Positions 1 through 9,300 of a stretch of 64,000 bases of DNA are shown piece by piece (within the stretch, counting starts at the first letter, position 1; every line of letters begins with the position of its first letter). Under the pieces are notes generated by a model. It was not told where the DNA came from, did no database searches, and was given only the letters and a program-made list of their open reading frames with translations. The stretch spans positions 3,365,001 to 3,429,000 of the forward strand of contig NC_133903.1 in assembly GCF_964199755.1 (NCBI RefSeq), given 5' to 3'. The position numbers and the translations under genes are program-made. Source of the DNA: Larus michahellis (Eukaryota; Chordata; Aves; Charadriiformes; Laridae).

Positions 1-955
1 GGAGATGACGGAAGAAATAGGTTTTAACCCACTTCTGATCCTCAGGAAAAGCGAGCACTTTGATTCTCTCCTTCCCAGACAAATAGCATTGCATTGGTTG
101 ATTCTGATTTTATTAGCTATAAACCATTTGCTATTTTTATTTTCACATGCCATTGACTTTGTTTGGTACAGACACAGCTGAACAAGGGCTGGTGTTTCAA
201 GTGCAAATCATGTTAATAGAAGCCCGATTCTTTCCACTCCACCCGCAGGAACATAGCTGTTAGAAAGAGAGCTGATGCCCAAGGAATATTTTCCAATACG
301 CATTTCCTAAATCACCTCTGAGACCACATTATCCCTTCTGGATTCCCAAATGTGGAGTGATGACGGTTGCTTTAGTACTTCTGGCACTGTCTCTTCACAT
401 CAGGAGAATTTATTTGCATGGAGGAGTGAAACAATACGATCAGACAATGAAATCTCAAGTGGTAAAGTGTGTGAAATTCTGTGCTACTATTACTTTTTAT
501 GATAGTGTTTCGAACGTTTCTTCACTGCTTGCAACTACGACTGACGGATTTGGAGCAGAGAGTGCTGCTTCTCGCTGCTCTTCATCAGCACAGGGTGGGC
601 AGCAGCAAGCCGTCAAATCGTTGCTGTATCCAAACAGCATCTCTGCATCCAGAGGTGGAGCTGCGGGGAGAGCTCACTCGTTGGGAAGCCGATCTATCTA
701 ATTATGTGCCTGTTGACTGGGCAACAGGTTACACATCTGCTTGTAAAAATCGTTCGTCTTAAAACTTGATCTGAGTTAAAATGCATCATCTTTTTCTCTC
801 TTTACATGCTTCTTTCCCTGTCCCTGTATTTTTGAACTGGTGCTGGGAGTGATTAGAAGAACGTTTTTTTCCAGCATTAAAATATCTGGTTCAGAAAGAC
901 CTCTAAAGAGTCATTAAATGCAGATGAGGGTACGAGGTGCACTTCCTGAGCAGAA
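1..955 (-). other. GPCR 3' flank and probable 3' UTR
   Basis: No other gene is seen. On the minus strand, canonical AATAAA signals occur at 414-409 and 114-109 (plus-strand TTTATT), about 540 and 840 bp past the stop codon, with another at 141-136. The first is the simplest poly(A) signal for the receptor transcript. The remaining sequence is AT-leaning and unremarkable. Confidence 0.4.
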
Positions 956-2284
956 TTACAAGGAAGTGTTCTCGCTGGAAACAGTATTCAGAGGTGGATG
1001 CTGGCAGGAGTTCAAGCGCCCACACTTGTTCTTATGGCCGTGACTTCCCTGATATCTCCTGCCCACAGCGGGGGTGGCGGAGGGTCCTTTCCTTGAAGGC
1101 TCTGTTGAACTCCGGTAAGAGAGCAGCTCTGGGACTGAGGAACGGGTTGTCCCTTCAGACAGAGAGAAGTTAAAGAGAGAAACCATTCTTTGGTGGTATT
1201 TGCTCTTCATTTCCTTGGCTGACCTGTAGAGGTTTCCAACAAAGCAATAGCATATAGGGTTGAGGCTGGAATTGGTGAGGCCAAGCCACTGGGCAAAAGG
1301 TCTGAGCTGCAGGATCCAAGGAGAAGGAGTCACATCCTGCAAAGACTTGGGGATGTTGAAATCGATCCAGATGTCCATCAGGTAGACGGGCAGCCAGGAG
1401 ATTGCGAACAGCAGGACCAGGGCCACCACCATCTGTGCTACTTTCTTCCGTATCTTCAGCCTGGAGGCCGGCAGAGATCGGTTCAAGGCAGTGCTCTCCT
1501 TCAGCTGGCTGCTGCGGCTCCACAGGCGGCGCACTGTGAGGAAGCAGATGACCATGTTGAACAGGACTGGCAGGCAGTAGAGGGCACAGAAGAGCAGGAA
1601 GTTGTAGGCTTGCTTGAGTCTCTCCTGAGGCCAAATCTCCCTGCAGATGGAAAACACCAGAGGCAAGCCCTCCACCACCCCAATCTCGTCCCGTTTGTTC
1701 ATGAAGATGAGGGGCATGCATATCCCTGAGGACAACAACCACACCACCAGGATGGTGCTGAGGATCCTTTTCTGGGTGAAGAAAGACCGGGCGTTGAGTG
1801 GGTTGTGCACGCTGTAGTACCGGTTCACGCTGATGACGGTCAGGCTGAGGACGCTGGCAGAGACAGAAACAGCCTGGATAAAGGGCACTGCCCGGCAGAG
1901 GAAGTCCCCGTACACCCAGGCTTTGTAGATGAGGTTGCCCACGGTGATGGGCATGCAGATGCACACCACCATGAGATCACACACCGCCAGGTTGATGAGG
2001 AGGCTGCGGGTGGCACTCAGGCTGGAGACCCGACTCCGGCGCTTCCGAGTGAGTACCCTGATGGACATGATGTTGCCCACGAAGCCCACCACAAAGGACA
2101 CCAGGTACATCGCCGTGAGGCTGATGGTGACGGGCTCCTTCGCAAAGAGGAAGAGCATCTTCTCCAGCTCTTCCCAGCCCAGCTCCTGGCTCCCGTTCCA
2201 GAGCCCGCCTTGGGTCTGGTTCTCCTCCTGCCAAAGCTGCAGCGGGCCGGGGGGGGCCTCGGGGGCGAGGGGGGAGGAATTCAT
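956..2284 (-). CDS. Class A peptide-type G protein-coupled receptor, single coding exon
   Basis: This encodes a 442-residue seven-helix receptor of the rhodopsin class, predicted in the plasma membrane and coupling an extracellular ligand to G proteins. The N-terminus has three N-glycosylation sequons (N2, N22, N30) and no obvious signal peptide. Approximate features are TM1 52-77 (GN at 70-71), TM2 with LAxxD (D103), Cys130 at the start of TM3 and Cys214 in loop 2 for the conserved disulphide, NRY 154-156 instead of D/ERY, TM6 with SWLP 296-299, and TM7 with NPICY 342-346. The tail ends in Thr-Ser-Leu, which fits a class I PDZ ligand. The TM3 and TM6 stretches look most like orexin, CCK and QRFP-type neuropeptide receptors, but I cannot assign an orthologue. 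The ATG at 2284 is the first in-frame ATG: the frame stays open to the splice acceptor at 2378, yet only non-ATG codons lie upstream. Ligand unknown. Confidence 0.93.
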   Translation of the reverse strand: MNSSPLAPEAPPGPLQLWQEENQTQGGLWNGSQELGWEELEKMLFLFAKEPVTISLTAMYLVSFVVGFVGNIMSIRVLTRKRRSRVSSLSATRSLLINLAVCDLMVVCICMPITVGNLIYKAWVYGDFLCRAVPFIQAVSVSASVLSLTVISVNRYYSVHNPLNARSFFTQKRILSTILVVWLLSSGICMPLIFMNKRDEIGVVEGLPLVFSICREIWPQERLKQAYNFLLFCALYCLPVLFNMVICFLTVRRLWSRSSQLKESTALNRSLPASRLKIRKKVAQMVVALVLLFAISWLPVYLMDIWIDFNIPKSLQDVTPSPWILQLRPFAQWLGLTNSSLNPICYCFVGNLYRSAKEMKSKYHQRMVSLFNFSLSEGTTRSSVPELLSYRSSTEPSRKGPSATPAVGRRYQGSHGHKNKCGRLNSCQHPPLNTVSSENTSL

Positions 2285-2310
2285 GGCTGAGCCCCCCCAG
2301 GCACCCCGGG

Positions 2311-2355
2311 CTAACGGGGCAGAGCCTGCCGCGCTGCCCTGAGCGCTCCTGGCAT
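2311..2355 (-). promoter_or_regulatory. Upstream ORF in the GPCR leader
   Basis: A 14-codon ORF (ATG at 2355, TAG at 2313-2311) lies in the same exon as the receptor start. It has A at -3 and ends 26 nt before the receptor ATG in a different frame. Such uORFs usually lower translation of the main ORF. The ORF is seen directly; the regulatory effect is inferred. Confidence 0.5.
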
Positions 2356-2377
2356 GTTTAGCTGGGACCGGCCACGC

Positions 2378-2824
2378 CTGCAAAAGAGGATGCAGAGAGA
2401 AGGGATGAGCGAGGGCTCCTGGCGATGTTCTCCCTTTTCGGGCATGGTGCCGGGTCAGAAATGGCTTCTCGGCAACTTAGTTGAGAGGCGGCCGTGAGCG
2501 CTGGGCAGCGCGGCGCGGCTCCGCGGGCACCGGGGGGCACCGCGGGCACCGGGGGGCTCCGTCCCTGGCCGCGGGGACACGGCGCCTCCGGGCGGGGAAG
2601 GGGGAAAGGGGCCGCCGTCCCCCCCGCACCCCGGGAGAGCAGCCCCGGCCGCGGCCCGCCGCGACTCCCCTCCCTCCCGGGAAAGTTGCCTGCCCGGCGG
2701 CCGCGCTGCCGGACCCCGGTCCCGGGCTGCCGCAAGACCCCCGCTCCCCCCCTCCCCTCCCAACCTCGGTTCCCCGGTTCCTCGGTTCTCGCCCGGTCCC
2801 GCGGCGCGGTGCGGCGGCACTCAC
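2378..2824 (-). other. 5' UTR intron of the GPCR gene
   Basis: On the minus strand a strong donor (CG|GTGAGTG, GT at 2824-2823) inside the CpG island is followed 447 bp later by a good acceptor (a pyrimidine run then TTTTGCAG, AG at 2379-2378). The acceptor lies 93 bp upstream of the receptor ATG. The simplest model is a non-coding first exon ending at 2825 spliced to the coding exon that starts at 2377. No transcript evidence is available to me, and the first-exon start is unknown. Confidence 0.6.
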
Positions 2825-3584
2825 CGGGCGGAGGGCGGGCAGCGCGGGGCCGGGCTCCTCCCGCCGGCGGCTCCGCCGTGTGCCGGCAGCGCAGGACCCG
2901 CTGGCACTCGCACCCACCCGCACCCACCCGCACCCACCCGCACCCGCGGCACCGCCAGCCCCGGCGCCCAGCCTGCGGGCGCGGCTGAGCCCCGCACGGC
3001 GGCTGAGCCCCGCACGGCCCCTGCACACAACCGCGGCGCCGCACACCCGCACACGGCCACGGCGCCGCACACGCACACGGTCCCGCACAGCCCTCGTTAC
3101 AGACCTGTCCTACGTCCCCCCCGAACACACGCAGCCCCCCTCCCCACGTAGCTGCCCGCAGCCCTGCATGCGGACCCCCGACAGATGCTGCACCCCCCAC
3201 CCCCCACGCACGCTTATAGACCCCCTCCACGCACCCACGCTCGGTGCTGACTCCCCTCGCAAACACTTGGCTGCACGCACCTTTCTACAGGTGCCCCGCA
3301 CACCCCTCCCTCCCTCTGCACACACACGGGCACCCTGCGCACGCACGCACCACCCTCCCTCCCCGCACCCCCCCGCACCCCCCGGCCCCTCCCGCCCGCC
3401 CCCCCCCCCCAACCCTTGCACACGCGGGTGCGGCTCAGCCCCTGCCCCCCTGCGCACACGCGCTCCCTGTGCGCTCACACGCGCGTTGCACACCCGTGCG
3501 GCCGCTCTTGCCCCGACCCGCGGAGGAGACAACCCCCTCCGCACACACACCTCCTCCGGGAGTGCTGGCTGGGGCCGGTCCCGG

Positions 3585-3999
3585 GCCGGGCCAGGCCGAG
3601 CCGAGCCGAGCCGAGCCGAGCCGAGCCGAGCCGAGCTGTGCCAGGCTGAGCCGAGCAGAGTCCGACCGTGCGAGGCTGAGCCGAACGGTGCCGGTCCGTG
3701 CCTGGCTGAGCCGTGCCATGCCGAGCCGAGCTGAGACTTTGCGAGACGTGCTAGGCTGAGCCGAGCCGCGCAAGGCTGAGTCGAACCGTGCCAGGCTGAG
3801 CCGAGTCGTGCCGGTCCATGCCAGGCTGAGCCGAACGGTGCCAGTCCACGCCAGGCTGAGCCTCGCCGAGCCGAAACAAGCTGAGCCTTGCCGGGCCGTG
3901 CCAGGCTGAGCCGAACGGTGCCTGTCCATGCCAGGCTGAGCAGATCGGTGCCGGTCTGTGCCAGGCTGAGCCTCTCCGAGCCGAGCCGGTCGGTGCCAG
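3585..3999. repeat. Degenerate pentanucleotide (GCCGA-type) array
   Basis: Eight near-perfect GCCGA units (3595-3634) lead into about 365 bp of diverged pentamers. Cutting the sequence every five bases from 3595 to 3999 gives 81 units, mostly GCCGA, GCTGA, GCCAG, GCCGT and TCCRT types, with no net insertion or deletion. A GCCAG-GCTGA-like pair recurs about 11 times, often every 30 bp, so a six-pentamer higher-order unit is visible. Because 15 bp holds whole codons in any frame, the array opens long spurious ORFs on both strands. Confidence 0.9.
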
Positions 4000-4070
4000 C
4001 TCCCTGCCGCCGCGCTGCAGGCGCCCGGCCGGCCCGGCTGTGGTGCTGAAGGGACAGCTCCGCGTGCGGC

Positions 4071-4548
4071 GGGCAGGGAACGGGCAGGAGCGGGCAAGGA
4101 TGGGCAGGAGCTGGCAGGGAGCGGGCAGGGTCTGGGCAGGGTCTGGGCAGGGAACGGGCAGGGAACGGGCAGGAAACGGGCAGGGAACGAACAGGGGACG
4201 GGCAGGAGCGGGCAGGGTCTGGGCAGGGAACGGGCAGGGCAGGAGCGGGCAGGGAACGAACAGGGGACGGGCATGAGTGGGCAGGGAACGGGCAGGGAAC
4301 GGGCAGGGCAGGAGCGGGCAGGGAACGAACAGGAGACGGTCAGGAGCGGGCAGGGAACGGGCAGGGTCTGGGCAGGCAACGGGCAGGGCAGGAGCAGGCA
4401 GGGAACGAACAGGGGACGGGCAGGAGCGGGCAGGGAACGGGCAGGGTCTGGGCAGGGAATGGGCAGGGCAGGAGTGGGCAGGGAATGGGCAGGGAACAGG
4501 CAGGGCAGGAGCGGGCAGGGAATGGGCAGGGACCAGACAGGCAGGGCC
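4071..4548. repeat. GGGCAGG minisatellite, 10-11 bp units
   Basis: About 45 tandem units of GGGCAGGGAAC, GGGCAGGAGC, GGGCAGGGTCT and close variants fill 478 bp. A longer pattern recurs: a block with GGGAACGAACAGGGGACGGG followed by the GAGC, TCT and GAAC variants returns several times, so higher-order copies of roughly 70-95 bp exist. The unit is close to the classical minisatellite core GGGCAGGAXG (established knowledge). It yields only artefactual ORFs. Confidence 0.92.
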
Positions 4549-7500
4549 ATGCATACCGGGCTCTTTCTGAAGTTCGCCTCTCCTTCTGCTCTCCTGGGGG
4601 TTCCATGGGCTCTGCTGCAGCAAGGCAGGGAGGTACCCAGGCGCTTCAGTGCTTGCTTCTACTCTAACATCAAATCCCCCCTCCTTTTGTGCTGTCCGGC
4701 AGAGGCCGGTACATCAGTGGTTAACACCACAGCAGGTATTGGTGGGAACCCACTCGAGCAAGGAGCACTCCAGAAGGAAACATGGCTTTTTTCTTTTCTT
4801 AAACTAAAGGAATGAGAAGAATGGGTCATGGAAAAAAATCACTTGAAAAAGTTGAAGGGCTTGGTTGGGGAGCAAGGTTGGTTTGTAAAATGAAGCTTTT
4901 GACCGGAAGTACTCAGATGATGCCAGTGAATCACAGGGGAAAACGTTTGACAAGAGGAATGGATACCTCTGCCTGAGGTGTTTAGTGTTTATTTTCTTTC
5001 TTTGACTTCTCTGAGAGACAGCAAGGTAACAAATATAGCCCAGGTGAAGGCTGTTCGTCACTGAATGGTGAATGTCCTTGTTTTCAGTGGGAAATTCTCC
5101 ATCCATTTTAGTCTATTCATGTGAAAGAAGAAAGTAAATATTTTTGGTCAGCCTTACGTGAAACGAAAGAAAGATCAGCAGTGGAAACGCATTTGGGGGG
5201 GGAAATGTGACCGGCACATAAAGCTCTTCTGCATTAGAATGCATTTGCTTTAAGCATGTGACTGCTTATTCCCTTATAGTTTTATGTATGTGTATTTATA
5301 GATCTTCAGAGACAAACAACTTCTACAAACTAATTATAGTGTGTTGCCCAGAGCACAAGGTACACATTTTCTATGCAGTGCAATGCACGGATACTCTCAT
5401 GGATGCCTAAAAACTGCTGCAATTTCACAGCTGCTCCGCAAGCAAATAGATCTGTTGCAAACAGACAACTACAGAGGCCAGGGTCAAAGCTAGCAATTGG
5501 AAATCTCCACGCACCCAAGCCCTTGCCAGCCACTGCCCACCCTCCCTAAAGCAGACCTGTCATTACACACTGAAAACAACAGAATGGAGGTGTTTAAGTC
5601 AACAGTTTTAGTAGGGTATTAACAGAATACAAGAGAAGAGAGTGAAGAAATGTGCCAGCACACTTTGAATGTATTTTGTCCAGGTAGTTACCTTCCAAAT
5701 GTTCCAGCTAACAAATACAGTTAACTTCTTTTTTTTTTTTTCCTCCCCCATGCATTTTATTTGTAAGCTGCATGATTTACTGCCAAGGAACCTTTAGGGC
5801 TTAAAATACTAGACTAGACTACTAAGTTGATCAGTGGTTCAATATAATTAGGATGAATCTGCTTTTGTGTCCATCGATACAACTCACAAATGCCAAGTCA
5901 TCTCTAACTACAAATGACAAATCTATATGCTGTGTATACAGCCGATAGAGAGGACAAGAGCATTGATTATAATGAGTTCATTGCTTCTAACAAGTTCAAA
6001 GTCACCAAATAACTCACGATGGGGAATCTCCAACAAAAATAAATGCTGTACCCTTTTCACATTGGTTCCCCTCTTACGGAAGAGCTTTGGAGTGGAAGCT
6101 AAATAAAGCCCACTGGAGACAGGAGCCATCGTTCACCAGCAAGGGTAATGGACTGGACTGTGATCGTACAGCAGTGTACATCAGAAATAACCCACCGGTC
6201 TCACCGGAGTTACAGCTGTGAAGAACTGACCTGAGAGGAGGAGTGAGTCAGCCACTTTGGGCCTTTGCCAGAATCTCAGAAAAACTCCCACCAGCTCCCA
6301 AGCCTGTATGGCCGCCCAAACCTGCTTCCGCCCACTGCACATCAGGGTCCCAGGGCAGGGTAAATTTAGCATAGCCGTCTCAGCACAACCTCCCTGCTCC
6401 CGCTGCGGCGTACACTGGGTGTCACACAGCCGCAGTGATGCTCTGACTGCCCCAGGCCCAAGAACTGGTGGAAGTTCAAGAAACCCCAAGGCTTTTCCAG
6501 CTTCTGCTGGCGACCAGGTGGACCTTGAGAGTGCGAAGGTGGAACAGTTCCTCTGGTTGTGCATCTACTTACAGCAGCTCACGTGCTCTCCCCACTTAAA
6601 CTTTTCTCCCTGCTTAGTACAAGGGGGACAGGACTCAGACTCCCTGCCAGTGCCTGAGGAACACACACCCTTGTGTCGTCCCAGCGGAGCTGCATCCTTG
6701 ACCCCCTGTGTGCTGGCTGGCTCCCAACCAAAGGGCACTTTGCTTTCTTAGCTTTCTTCCAGTGCGTATCCTGACAAGCCTGATGTGTCTCAGCTGCCAC
6801 GGTTTGACCTAAAGGCCTGTTTTGAGGACATAGCTGCTTCCCCCACCCCGCTGTGCAGAGAGGTGGGATGGGGTCTGCTGACTTCGCAGAGATGAAACAA
6901 AATTAGGGTTTGTCTCAGCCAAGCAGGGGTTGGATTGGTGCTACTGGGGTGGACTGTCTGGGTGCTGCTGTTGCACATCCCAGCTCAATGCTATCGGGGG
7001 AACACTGGCACCGGTGGAATAGTTTCCCACTGTTTTTGCTGGGAGGTGCTGGTTGGGCTGCCCTTGCAAAGCACTGGATAAAACCCACCTTCCTTGCCAC
7101 TTACCCCTTCTGCCCCTCACACTTTTTGATTGATGGCACGGAGATGGAAGGGCCTTGGGGTGAGGGAGGGTCCTGGAACCCTCTGCCCCTGTGCTGCGCA
7201 CACTCCTTCCCCCTCCCAGGGACCCCGCTGCAACCCAGGGGGCTCTGTTTGAGCATTTCTAATGCTTGATAGAAAAAGGAGTAATACCAAAGCCTGTCTC
7301 TCTTGTCATCAGGAGAGGGTAACAGGATCACCATTTGCTAACTTGTATTGGGAAAAAAAAGGTTTCCATCCTTCTCTGTGATGTTTTCTCACGAATCTCT
7401 AACCCAGCAACAAAACTGCTCAAATCCTGGGTGCCACCGCTTTTGGGGACCTCGGAGACGGCTTTGCCACTCCCTCTGCTGGTGGCTGCTTCGTCCTGGT

Positions 7501-9300
7501 GCCATCGTTGCTCTGGCACCGCAGTTTCAGTGGGGACATGAGCTATTTCTGGCACGGCGGTCCAGGTCCTCGGCATAGCTCCGGCGTGGCGTTCGCTGAT
7601 GTCAGCGCATTGACGCGGCTCTGAATCCGGGATGAGATAAGGGGCCAACGCTGCGCACAATCAAAGACAATACACAGAGGATGCCAAGTGCACTTCAGAT
7701 TCTTTGAAAATAAAATCACAAAACAAATAAAAAACATCTGGGAATTGATGTTTGTTGTTTGTAATTACTTTCATGAGAGTGAAAAACCTTTCTTCTCCCC
7801 CTATTCTTCCCTCTCAATCAAAGAGTGAAACATTTAAACTATTCCAAGTGTCCTTTGGAGGATTTAAAATGGAGAATGTGTGCATTTTTATGCCTGAGAA
7901 TATTCACTGATGTTTGTTTTCATAAACAGATATGTGCCAAATTCCTTATCTTCCATCCTTTTTATTGGAAGCCTCTTAGATTGGGTGCTCCGGAAATGTA
8001 GTGGCTGAAATAAAAAGATAATTTAGTACAGAAGAATGTGTCTGATATGATGTTGGCTTGCTCAAGAACAATGAAACACCATTTTGGCATTAGCGTGATT
8101 GAAAAATCTGTCTTTCAGATATCTTTGCTTTTGGTTTGTGCAGAAGAAGTGCAGGCAAGGAGCAGGTTGGGGAGCGCAGGGCTGAACGTGCTCCTGCAGG
8201 GACGCTGCTTAAACCCAGGACTGTACCCAGGGAGATTGATCCTGTCTCATTAGAAGGAGAGGCATTAAATGGAGACGTATTGCACAACAAAGTGGGTTTT
8301 TAAGGAGAAATCAGTGCTGTGGTTCCATATATCTTTTCGCAAATTTATACACAAGGTTTTAAAGGGATACCGGGCACCGACGCAGTCAAGTCTTTGAGAA
8401 GTTAAGAGAAGCCAGGACTCAGCAGGGGTGGCAGCTGGCACATGAAGCAAATGTCTACCCCTGTCTGCACCCAGCCCTTCTCTCCCCCGAGCTGTGATCC
8501 GGCATCGTTTAAAGCAATGGTGGGATTTTCTTTGTGTCCATATTTTTGTGTGGTGGTCTCACCCTCTTGACCAACACAGGCACCATCAACCCTGGGGAGA
8601 AATAATTAGAACCAGACTGAAAGCGAAGCCCAAATCAAGCAGATTTGGTAATTGAGGACACCTGGTGGTCTGAGCAGGTCTGTGGGGCTCCGTTTCACCC
8701 TGTTGCCACTCTAGTGGTCTAAGCAGTTTGTCACAGACACTACAGAGACGGGAGGCAGATAGAACAGTATGAAGAGCAGGGGCTGCTGAGGCAGTCAGAC
8801 CTTCTACCTGCACGCTGCCAGATTTGCCTAACAATATCGCTTCCCTGGTGCTCTCTGCCCAGGTGCAACAGGCTAATAAAGGGCTTTTTAGATGACAAAG
8901 CTCTCTGGTTCCGTCAGCTGATTGCCATCTGGGGGAAGTCTCTGACAAAGGCTTTAAATTTGCCACTGTTTGCCTCTTCCCAGCTGTGCAGGCTTGCAGA
9001 GGGGAAATGCGAGGAGGCGGGAAGGAAAGGCTCTGCGAAAAAGCACTCTCAGGGCTTGGATCTGCTAGCGCCAGGGAGGAGGTAAAGGTTTTTAGAGGAT
9101 ACAATAGGAAGGAGTTTGTCTTTCTGAGCAAGGTGATTTACTCTCAGCCCAGGCGATGCTTTGCAGGTAGCTGTCACAAAGCAGATACGCCTGGGATCAG
9201 GGTGCAACAAGAATTAGAATTCGAGCATGTTTGCAACAAGAGCTTGGTGATCAAGTGTTATGCGTTTAAAAATAAGCTTTGCTATATTATGTACTTCTAA
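4549..9300. other. Non-coding interval, left part
   Basis: No gene is recognised. The stretch 4.8-6.1 kb is AT-rich with a poly-T run near 5728-5742. A mild CpG patch lies at 7.48-7.63 kb. AT-rich sequence returns at 7.64-8.12 kb. The open frames here (for example 8586-9131 minus, 181 codons) have no domain or codon pattern that I recognise. Confidence 0.5.

Larger units (their letters stand above)
2200..4060. promoter_or_regulatory. CpG island over the GPCR 5' end
   Basis: This stretch of about 1.9 kb is dense in CpG and very GC-rich. It covers the start of the receptor exon, the proposed 5' UTR intron and first exon, and the upstream pentamer array. I see no TATA box, as expected for a CpG-island promoter. 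Between 2911 and 2945 a 10-bp unit (CACCCACCCG) is repeated about three and a half times. From 2992 to 3018 an 18-bp unit is repeated twice. From 3300 to 3560 the plus strand is rich in CACAC/CGCAC motifs. The transcription start should lie upstream of 2825 on the minus strand. Confidence 0.7.

Noticed and set aside
1170-1964. Second long minus-strand frame inside the receptor (264 codons)
   Set aside because: It is a shadow of the receptor coding frame.
2481-3759. Long plus-strand frames (417 and 171 codons) rich in Pro, Arg, Ala and Glu-Pro-Ser
   Set aside because: They are created by the CpG island composition and the pentamer array; they lie antisense to the receptor leader and have no domain.
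3585-4548. CRISPR-like repeats
   Set aside because: Units are 5 to 11 bp with no unique spacers, and the genome is avian; these are tandem satellites.
3435-4623. Long minus-strand frames (371 and 290 codons) rich in Pro, Cys and Leu
   Set aside because: They are translations of the minisatellite and the pentamer array; the repeat structure keeps frames open.
7101-7334. Minus-strand frame starting MVILLPSPDDKRDRLW and ending at a GGTAAGT donor-like site
   Set aside because: There is no promoter, no partner exon and no known domain; one donor-like heptamer per several kb is expected by chance.
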